A DNA stretch of 10,358 bases from an uncultured Desulfomonile sp. (lineage in GTDB: Bacteria; Desulfobacterota; Desulfomonilia; Desulfomonilales; Desulfomonilaceae). Below are positions 5,337-10,358 of this stretch, piece by piece. The translations under genes were made by a program, and so were the position numbers. Each line of letters starts with the position of its first letter. Position 1 is the stretch's first letter. The notes beneath the pieces were generated by a model, which saw only the letters and a list, made by a program, of their open reading frames with translations, was not told where the DNA came from and made no database searches. The stretch lies in assembly GCA_937915285.1 (NCBI GenBank), contig CALDNG010000496.1, positions 1 through 10,358 of the forward strand. Direction: 5' to 3'.

Positions 5337-6779
5337 CTAGCCCCGGTTTGGGGGTTCATATTCGCCAATACGGTGAATTGTCATCATGTTGGTGGTATCA
5401 CCTGTTCCGATGGGCCAGCCCATAGCAATGGCCACCAGTTCCCCCTTGGCCCCGATGCCGTTACGTATGACGTATTCGTCTACGTAATCCATCAGTCGGT
5501 CAAAGTCATCCATGTGTTCAGCCAGATGCGGGTGTATCCCACGGCTTATTGCCATGAAGTTACGTGAGCTTTCATCAAACGTGAAGGCATACACGTCTGC
5601 CCCGGGACGGTATCTTGCTATTTGACGAGCCGTCCTGCCGGAACCTGTCACGGCAATGATCGTGCGCAGTATCATGTCATGAGCTGCCACTACAGCGGTG
5701 TGGCACAAGGCTTCAGTAATGCTGTGACCTGTCAGGTCAAGCCGCGTCCACAAATCGCAGACATTTTCATACTCGTAGGATTCAGCTTCTACCGCTATGT
5801 CTCTCATCATTTTCACGGCTTCTATGGGATATTTTCCGATGGATGTTTCACCTGAAAGCATTAATGCGTCTGTTCCATCAAAAACCGCGTTTGCCACATC
5901 CGCCGCTTCAGCCCTGGTCGGCAGAAGCGCGTTAGTCATTGATTCCAGCATCTGTGTGGCCGTGATTACCGGTATTCCCTTCCTGTTAGCTTCCTTGATT
6001 ATTTCTTTCTGGAGCGCCGGGACGCGCTTGATGTCCACTTCAACACCGAGATCCCCTCGGGCGACCATGACCGCGTCCGATACATCCAGAATACCGTGCA
6101 ACTCATTCACGCACGCCGCACGCTCGAGTTTGGCTATGATCGGCTTTACAACACCGATCTTTTGCATCTGTTCCCTTAGTCTCTCGACATCCCTGCCGCT
6201 CGAGACAAACGAAAGAGCGACCGCGTCAAAACCTAGCTGCATGCCGAGTTCCAGATCATCTATGTCCTTGTCCGTCAACCCCGGTAACGAAAGTTTGGTG
6301 TGGGGAAAATTTACACCCTTGTTGGGGAGCAGGACTCCACCCTCAAGCACTCTGCACACTATGCCCTCTCGCTGTAATGAAACCGCCTCAAGCCTCAGCT
6401 TGCCGTCGTCCATGAGGATGATCTCGCCAGGGGTTACTTCACGCTCAAGGTTTGAGTACCGTACGGGAATGATGATCCCTGATTTAACATCCTGCCTGGA
6501 AGAAATGGTCACATGCCCGCCAGTCTCCAGCAGCATTCCTGTAGAAGGTATGGCCCCGACGCGAACCTTGGGTCCCTGAAGGTCCTGGATGAACGCTACC
6601 GTCCTTCCACTCTCAGCGACAACCTTCTTGGACCGGTGGAATAGCTGTGTCTTCCAGTCTGCGTCTCCATGGGAAAAGTTGAAACGTAACGCATCCGCGC
6701 CGGCCTCAATCAGTCCTCTTATCATCTCTTCCGTTTCAGTTGCCGGCCCGAGAGTGACCACTATTTTTGTCTTTCGCAT
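5337..6779 (-). CDS. pyk: Pyruvate kinase
   Basis: Pyruvate kinase transfers phosphate from phosphoenolpyruvate to ADP, the last step of glycolysis. With the start at 6779 it is 480 residues, normal for bacterial enzymes. Motifs in order are TLGPAT (9-14), RFNFSHG (32-38), DLQGPKVRVG (66-75), the catalytic-lysine strand PIIAKLE (213-219, Lys217), MVARGDLGVE (238-247), TATQMLESM (273-281) and PTRAEAADVANAVFDG (287-302) leading into LSGETSIGKYP (308-318). The C-terminal domain shows TGSGRTAR (378-385). I chose MRKTKIVV at 6779 because GGAG (6789-6786) lies six bases upstream and the protein then begins at the conserved KTKIV strand. An in-frame ATG at 6845 would add 22 residues unlike the family. 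It follows the permease on the same strand by 154 bases and converges with the TonB-like gene. Confidence 0.96.
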   Translation of the reverse strand: MRKTKIVVTLGPATETEEMIRGLIEAGADALRFNFSHGDADWKTQLFHRSKKVVAESGRTVAFIQDLQGPKVRVGAIPSTGMLLETGGHVTISSRQDVKSGIIIPVRYSNLEREVTPGEIILMDDGKLRLEAVSLQREGIVCRVLEGGVLLPNKGVNFPHTKLSLPGLTDKDIDDLELGMQLGFDAVALSFVSSGRDVERLREQMQKIGVVKPIIAKLERAACVNELHGILDVSDAVMVARGDLGVEVDIKRVPALQKEIIKEANRKGIPVITATQMLESMTNALLPTRAEAADVANAVFDGTDALMLSGETSIGKYPIEAVKMMRDIAVEAESYEYENVCDLWTRLDLTGHSITEALCHTAVVAAHDMILRTIIAVTGSGRTARQIARYRPGADVYAFTFDESSRNFMAISRGIHPHLAEHMDDFDRLMDYVDEYVIRNGIGAKGELVAIAMGWPIGTGDTTNMMTIHRIGEYEPPNRG

Positions 6780-6870
6780 GAAAAACTCCACATTATTACT
6801 TTTCAAGTTCGGTTTACAGTTTCGGGACCTCCTGAGAAATGCCATCCTCAGGGCCCAAACCAGACTTACA

Positions 6871-6895
6871 CGCTCATGAGAGTGGTCAATGAGCG
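6871..6895. promoter_or_regulatory. Inverted repeat in the permease-pyk gap
   Basis: CGCTCAT (6871-6877) and ATGAGCG (6889-6895) form a perfect 7-bp inverted repeat with an 11-base centre. Inside it lies the palindrome CTCATGAG (6873-6880). It sits in the 154-base gap between the permease stop (6934) and the pyk start (6779), about 90 bases upstream of pyk. There is no T run on either side, so it is more likely an operator or RNA hairpin than a terminator. Function unknown. Confidence 0.3.
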
Positions 6896-6933
6896 CAAAG
6901 TTCCAATTCTATTAGAAACGGGGATACAATAAT

Positions 6934-9306
6934 TCAGTCCATCGTATCCGCAGGTGTTATCCCCTTCTTGCACAGTCTTTGAATTGTCCGCCTTATTGTC
7001 TGAGAACTCAGGATGAGCGACGGCAGGAAGATAAGGTCTCCCAAAAGCCCCATGCATATGGAGGCGCATCCCAGGATGCCGAAGGACACCACCGGATTGA
7101 ATGGAGACACGAGCAAAGCTAAAAAACCGAAAATTATCACCAAGGACCATGAAACCATCTGGCGGGCAGTGAACCTGTATGCCCGGAATACATTTGTGTC
7201 AACGTCATTTTGAGGATTGAACGCTATTTCTCTCTTCAGTTGGGTCATGTAATGAATGGTATTGTCATCTGCCATGCCAACAGCTACCGTGGCTGAAAAA
7301 ACGGTCACCATGTCAAGAGGAATCCCACACCATCCCATTAGCCCGAAAACCGCGGCAACCGGGGGAATATTTGGGACAGCGCAAATCAGGCCAAGCCAAA
7401 ACGACTCCATCTGGATCATCATTATCGAAATTATGAGTATTGCCGCGAGGATCATGGACTCATACTGATCGCTGATCAGGGTGTTGGTTTGATCTGAAAC
7501 CAGAGCGAGTTCACCGGTTATAACGAAATTCAGGTCCGGCCCGAGACTCTTTGCCGCCGTCTCCCGAATCTTGGAAATAGTATCGTCTATGGGCACGTCC
7601 GGTGAATTGAGTATGCTGACTGCCACCCTAATTTTATCGAAATTTTCCGAAATATAACGGCGGGTCATTTTGGCCCCGTCAGCATCCATCGAGGTCATGA
7701 AAAGTAGTTGGGGGATCAGCTTTGGGTCCTTGAACAAATCCTGTTTATCAGTCGAGTCTCCAACAACGCCGTGAAGGTAATGCAACAGGTGCAGAAACGA
7801 ATCCGTTGATGAGACCTCTGAAATCCCGGCCAGGTCCCGTTCCAGGGTGTCGATCTTTTTCCATTGTTCGGCATTCCTGAAAGATCCGTCCTTGTCGGTT
7901 ATGAATAACTCAAGGGTGTGCAGTGGGATGAGGTTGGTTTCTACGAACCTGACGTCCTGAACAGTTTTGGTTTTCTCACTCAACATCCTGAAAACCTGTG
8001 CGTCGATCTCGATCCTCGAGGCTCCGCTAAAAAGGAACAGTGTCAGACCAACCCCGAATAGCACGATGAATCTTGCATGACGCGATATGATACCTGCCAG
8101 GCCGTTGAGCATCCTGTCTAGCCAATCCACCAGTAACCCACCTGAGTTATCCGATGGACTCAAAGCCTTCATGTAAGAGAAAAACGCAGGGGTTAAGACA
8201 AGAGCCAGGGCGTAAGCTATGAGCACCCCGAACGACATGATGAAACCCAACTGCCGTATCATCGGAGTCGAGCTAATCATCAGCGTTCCAAAGCCGATGG
8301 CCGTCGTGGCCACGGCCATGAAACACGGCCTGGCAAGCCACCTGAACGCAAGCTTGATAGCCGCTATCTTGTCATTGGTTGTCTCATAGAACTGGTGATA
8401 ACGAACCACCATGTGAATAACTATTTCCAGGGTGGCTATAGGAACCAGCCCAAACGCCAGCGCTGTTGTTGAACTCAGGGGAATCCCGAAAATTACCATC
8501 AAACCCAGAACCCACAACACGCATATTGAAAGTATGACGTTCGTTACAAGCGTTACCCTGAAACTCTTGAACACGTAAATTGATACGATCGTGGCGATAA
8601 GCATGCACAAAACGCCAAAAACGATGCCGGTCTGTATGCTGTACTGGACGATTGATTCACGAATGAAAGCCGGGCCTATCACCCGATATTCAAATCCGGT
8701 GAAACCGCCATTCTTGATCGTCTCATCGATTATCTCGAGAATTTTATCGTAGGCCGGATAATCGAATTTGTAGGTGTCATCCATCCTGACTACTATGCCG
8801 AAGGTGTTGAGATCCTTTGAGGCCAGTAGCGCCAGTAAGGGTAATTCCTTCTGTAAATTCTGAAGCTTCGCCAGATCAGGCGTCTGTAATTGTCCGTCAA
8901 CCTTGTCCAGAAGCCTGAATGAGCCGAACACGCCGTCTTTTTGCTTGAAGAGCTTGACATTTGATAGGCTTATAACCTCGGTGAGGTTGCCGTAACCTTC
9001 GAGCCGCTGGGTGAGCGCCTCCAGTAACTTCAGCGACTCTGCGTTCATGATCCCCTTGGGATTTTTGATCGCAATAAGGGTAAATTCTTCACTACCGAAT
9101 GTTTCGAGAAATTTTTCGTACTGGCCGTAGGCCTCTGTTGTGCGGTCCAGTCCTGTTTTCAGGGACGGGTCGGTCTCAAGACGAAAAGCGTAAAAGGCAA
9201 GGAACACACTAATAATGCCGATGATTGCCATCAACGCCTTGCGCTGATCAACTATGAAATCCAGAGGATTGTAATTGGATAGATTTAACTTGTCTTGTGG
9301 GTTCAT
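6934..9306 (-). CDS. RND/MMPL-family membrane transporter
   Basis: A 790-residue permease of the RND superfamily, MMPL/SSD-like branch (HpnN-type predicted exporters). It has the usual duplicated plan. TM1 is at about 24-43, a large periplasmic domain at 44-220, and TM2-TM6 at about 223-376. A cytoplasmic linker follows (377-410), then TM7 at about 411-429, a second periplasmic domain at 430-612 and TM8-TM12 at about 615-765. TM10 carries VGMADDNTIHY (676-686), with acidic Asp680/Asp681 where RND pumps place proton-relay residues. The matching TM4 segment has one acidic residue, Glu294 (ATLEIVIH). The length is shorter than AcrB-type pumps, and no membrane-fusion protein or outer-membrane channel gene is adjacent. 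The substrate is unknown; lipids, hopanoids or other hydrophobic molecules are typical of this branch. The ATG at 9306 has no good Shine-Dalgarno; AAGGG is about 14 bases upstream. Confidence 0.85.
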   Translation of the reverse strand: MNPQDKLNLSNYNPLDFIVDQRKALMAIIGIISVFLAFYAFRLETDPSLKTGLDRTTEAYGQYEKFLETFGSEEFTLIAIKNPKGIMNAESLKLLEALTQRLEGYGNLTEVISLSNVKLFKQKDGVFGSFRLLDKVDGQLQTPDLAKLQNLQKELPLLALLASKDLNTFGIVVRMDDTYKFDYPAYDKILEIIDETIKNGGFTGFEYRVIGPAFIRESIVQYSIQTGIVFGVLCMLIATIVSIYVFKSFRVTLVTNVILSICVLWVLGLMVIFGIPLSSTTALAFGLVPIATLEIVIHMVVRYHQFYETTNDKIAAIKLAFRWLARPCFMAVATTAIGFGTLMISSTPMIRQLGFIMSFGVLIAYALALVLTPAFFSYMKALSPSDNSGGLLVDWLDRMLNGLAGIISRHARFIVLFGVGLTLFLFSGASRIEIDAQVFRMLSEKTKTVQDVRFVETNLIPLHTLELFITDKDGSFRNAEQWKKIDTLERDLAGISEVSSTDSFLHLLHYLHGVVGDSTDKQDLFKDPKLIPQLLFMTSMDADGAKMTRRYISENFDKIRVAVSILNSPDVPIDDTISKIRETAAKSLGPDLNFVITGELALVSDQTNTLISDQYESMILAAILIISIMMIQMESFWLGLICAVPNIPPVAAVFGLMGWCGIPLDMVTVFSATVAVGMADDNTIHYMTQLKREIAFNPQNDVDTNVFRAYRFTARQMVSWSLVIIFGFLALLVSPFNPVVSFGILGCASICMGLLGDLIFLPSLILSSQTIRRTIQRLCKKGITPADTMD

Positions 9307-9365
9307 GAATCTATAGGATACCCTTTGGTCGTGCTATAACCGGCGCACAGTGTATAAGTTGATTA

Positions 9366-9393
9366 AGACTATGTAAATAGAAAGAATTGTCAA
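9366..9393 (-). promoter_or_regulatory. Weak promoter candidate for the RND permease
   Basis: On the minus strand TTGACA (9393-9388) is a perfect -35 hexamer. The best -10 choices are poor: TAGTCT at 9371-9366 (spacer 16) or CATAGT at 9373-9368 (spacer 14). It lies just downstream of a minus-strand terminator-like hairpin and about 60 bases ahead of the permease start, which is a sensible position. Confidence 0.3.
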
Positions 9394-9396
9394 GGA

Positions 9397-9420
9397 GTCA
9401 AAAAAACCGTCAAAAAAACC
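9397..9420. repeat. Two perfect 12-bp tandem repeats with A7 tracts
   Basis: GTCAAAAAAACC occurs twice head to tail (9397-9408 and 9409-9420). The A7 tracts are therefore 12 bases apart, about one helical turn, and could bend DNA or act as an UP-like element upstream of the lipoprotein promoter at 9493. On the minus strand the second copy supplies the T run of a terminator-like hairpin. Confidence 0.75.
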
Positions 9421-9432
9421 GGGGATTCCCGG
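9412..9432 (-). terminator. Minus-strand terminator-like hairpin
   Basis: Read on the minus strand, CCGGG (9432-9428), AATC loop, CCCGG (9423-9419) is followed at once by seven T (9418-9412). The stem is only 5 bp but all GC. No minus-strand gene lies upstream of it inside the window, so it would stop antisense transcription from the lipoprotein gene side or attenuate a long permease leader. Confidence 0.5.
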
Positions 9433-9492
9433 CCCTTTGCTTCAATCATCCTGATGGGTAACCCTAAATATCAAGCCTAAGTGGTAGTTTCA

Positions 9493-9522
9493 TTGACAAG
9501 CGTTTCTACTAATTGATAAAAT
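9493..9522 (+). promoter_or_regulatory. Sigma-70-type promoter of the lipoprotein hydrolase gene
   Basis: TTGACA at 9493-9498 is a perfect -35. TAAAAT at 9517-9522 matches the -10 consensus at five of six positions, with an 18-base spacer. Transcription would start near 9529, giving a leader of about 40 bases made up almost wholly of the structured region at 9531-9570. It is the best promoter in the window. Confidence 0.65.
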
Positions 9523-9530
9523 AAGCCAAC

Positions 9531-9570
9531 GTTGGGGAGGGAAATCCCGGTTGGAGGGATTTTCATCCCT
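9531..9570 (+). promoter_or_regulatory. Duplicated structured leader with a stem abutting the start codon
   Basis: Two similar units stand in tandem: GTTGGGGAGGGA...TCCC (9531-9548) and GTTGGAGGGA...TCCC (9550-9569). In the second, AGGGAT (9555-9560) pairs perfectly with ATCCCT (9565-9570) around a TTTC loop. This stem ends at the base before the ATG and takes in most of the Shine-Dalgarno GGAGGG (9553-9558), which otherwise lies 12 bases from the start. Folding could hide the ribosome binding site. The stem is short, so the effect is uncertain. Confidence 0.45.
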
Positions 9571-10358
9571 ATGTTTGCGTCAAACGTAATATCCGAAAAA
9601 AGATTTCTGTCAGGCCTGCGCCGAAGTATTAACGGCTCTGTGCCTCTCATTGTCCTGACCCTTGCCTTACTGACGCTAAGTTCATGCTCGCTGACGTCGC
9701 AATCTCCACTCCTTTCCAAGAACGCATCGGTCAACGTGCTGGAGGAAGAACAGGCCCTTGAATCTGATTCCGGAGGACAGATACCCTATCAGCGGTGGCG
9801 CATAAGCCCTTGGGATGACGATCTGAAATACATCTGGCTGGTTGGTGACTATGATTTCAGGAAAACCGATAAGGTTGAGATAATCCTGTATTTTCACGGT
9901 ATGGGAGCAAAGGACTATTACCGTGATTTTCGCAAGGAACTGGAATCGCTGGCTTCGAAGAGACCGGAAAAGCCATTCATTTTCGTTGGTTTTGTTGACA
10001 CGCCTTATATTTTTAGCTGGGCGAGAACAAAGGGGCGTTGGGGCTCGTTCGTCCTGAAGGACGGGGAACGGCCGGAGTTGCTGTTCAAGACGGTCAACCG
10101 CATTTTCAGGGGTGTGAAGAGGGCCTTTCCAAACATAGAAAAAGAAAAGACGACATTGACTCTTGCTGGATTCTCCGGTGGGGGGCGGGTTCTGGATTCC
10201 GTGGGAACCTGGCTGGCCAAAGCCCCGGCAGATGATCCATACGCTGAGGTATTCAGGGCGAAACTCTCCAAGATAGTCTACTTCGATTGCTGGTTTGACA
10301 AGGATGTCATTCAGACAATTCCGGCGCTCCTGGAGAGCAATCCCGGAATTCGCATAGT
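9571..10358 (+). CDS. Lipoprotein with alpha/beta-hydrolase-like domain (partial, 3' end missing)
   Basis: An open frame of 262 codons runs from the ATG at 9571 to the window edge without a stop. Residues 11-38 form a signal peptide with Arg residues, a hydrophobic stretch (VPLIVLTLALLTL) and the lipobox LSSC, so Cys39 is the likely lipidated residue and the protein would be membrane-anchored on the periplasmic side. The mature part looks like an alpha/beta hydrolase: strand EIILYFHG (103-110) with His109-Gly110 as an oxyanion-type HG motif, and TLAGFSGGGR (197-206) with the nucleophile-elbow pattern G-x-S-x-G at Ser202. Asp239 in IVYFDCWFD is a candidate acid residue. The catalytic His should lie beyond the window. 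Substrate unknown; esterase or peptidase-like activity is possible. It is divergent from the RND permease and has its own good promoter at 9493. Confidence 0.8.
   Translation, partial: MFASNVISEKRFLSGLRRSINGSVPLIVLTLALLTLSSCSLTSQSPLLSKNASVNVLEEEQALESDSGGQIPYQRWRISPWDDDLKYIWLVGDYDFRKTDKVEIILYFHGMGAKDYYRDFRKELESLASKRPEKPFIFVGFVDTPYIFSWARTKGRWGSFVLKDGERPELLFKTVNRIFRGVKRAFPNIEKEKTTLTLAGFSGGGRVLDSVGTWLAKAPADDPYAEVFRAKLSKIVYFDCWFDKDVIQTIPALLESNPGIRI

Noticed and set aside
5797..6579. 260-codon plus-strand ORF opposite pyk
   Set aside because: It lies wholly inside the pyruvate kinase gene, and its Ser/Thr/Pro-rich translation is typical of an antisense shadow.
6780..6845. 22-residue N-terminal extension of pyruvate kinase
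   Set aside because: The internal ATG at 6779 has a well-spaced GGAG and begins at the conserved KTKIV strand; the extension does not resemble pyruvate kinase.
6831..6852. CCTGAG...CTCAGG inverted repeat upstream of pyk
   Set aside because: Six-base arms with a 10-base loop and no further support from position or neighbouring signals.
9477..9897. Minus-strand ORFs overlapping the lipoprotein gene start
   Set aside because: They are antisense to a plus-strand frame with a promoter, signal peptide, lipobox and nucleophile motif, and show no domain of their own.

Overview
The window looks like chromosome of a strictly anaerobic, aromatic-degrading bacterium, most likely of the old Deltaproteobacteria (Desulfobacterota). 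This placement is inferred from gene content: a BamA-type ring-opening hydrolase and a dienoyl-CoA hydratase of the benzoyl-CoA pathway, lying beside Gram-negative envelope genes (a secreted TonB-C-domain protein, an RND/MMPL permease and a lipoprotein). No rRNA, tRNA, CRISPR array, insertion sequence or phage gene is visible, and nothing suggests a mobile region.

Layout. Positions 1-510 are an AT-rich noncoding stretch. It carries an 18-bp near-perfect dyad and, at its left edge, a minus-strand Shine-Dalgarno for a gene just outside the window. Then, on the plus strand: an SCP2-type thiolase (511-1686), a DUF35 zinc-ribbon/OB-fold partner overlapping it by ATGA (1683-2171), bamA (2262-3392), a strong intrinsic terminator (3422-3450), and bamR/dch (3486-4265). 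A 339-base gap follows, with a GC-rich hairpin and a promoter overlapped by a Fur-box-like dyad. Next comes a secreted protein with a TonB C-terminal fold (4605-5237). A bidirectional terminator separates it from the convergent pyruvate kinase (5337-6779, minus). Upstream of pyk on the same strand is a 790-residue RND/MMPL permease (6934-9306, minus). Divergent from that is a lipoprotein alpha/beta hydrolase (9571 to the window edge, plus), which runs off the right end without a stop codon.

How the genes work together. BamR hydrates cyclohexa-1,5-diene-1-carbonyl-CoA, the product of benzoyl-CoA reductase. A dehydrogenase (Had/BamQ, not in this window) oxidises the product to 6-oxocyclohex-1-ene-1-carbonyl-CoA. 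BamA hydrates and opens that ring to 3-hydroxypimeloyl-CoA. The thiolase/DUF35 pair in front of bamA is a natural candidate for the later thiolysis of 3-oxopimeloyl-CoA to glutaryl-CoA and acetyl-CoA, though it also has the architecture of the BbsAB benzoylsuccinyl-CoA thiolase. The right half (TonB-like protein, pyruvate kinase, RND permease, lipoprotein hydrolase) has no evident link to aromatic metabolism.

No clearly new system is present. The points most worth a second look are the thiolase/DUF35/BamA linkage, the terminator that splits bamA from bamR, the possible Fur control of an unanchored TonB-C protein, and the structured leader of the lipoprotein hydrolase.
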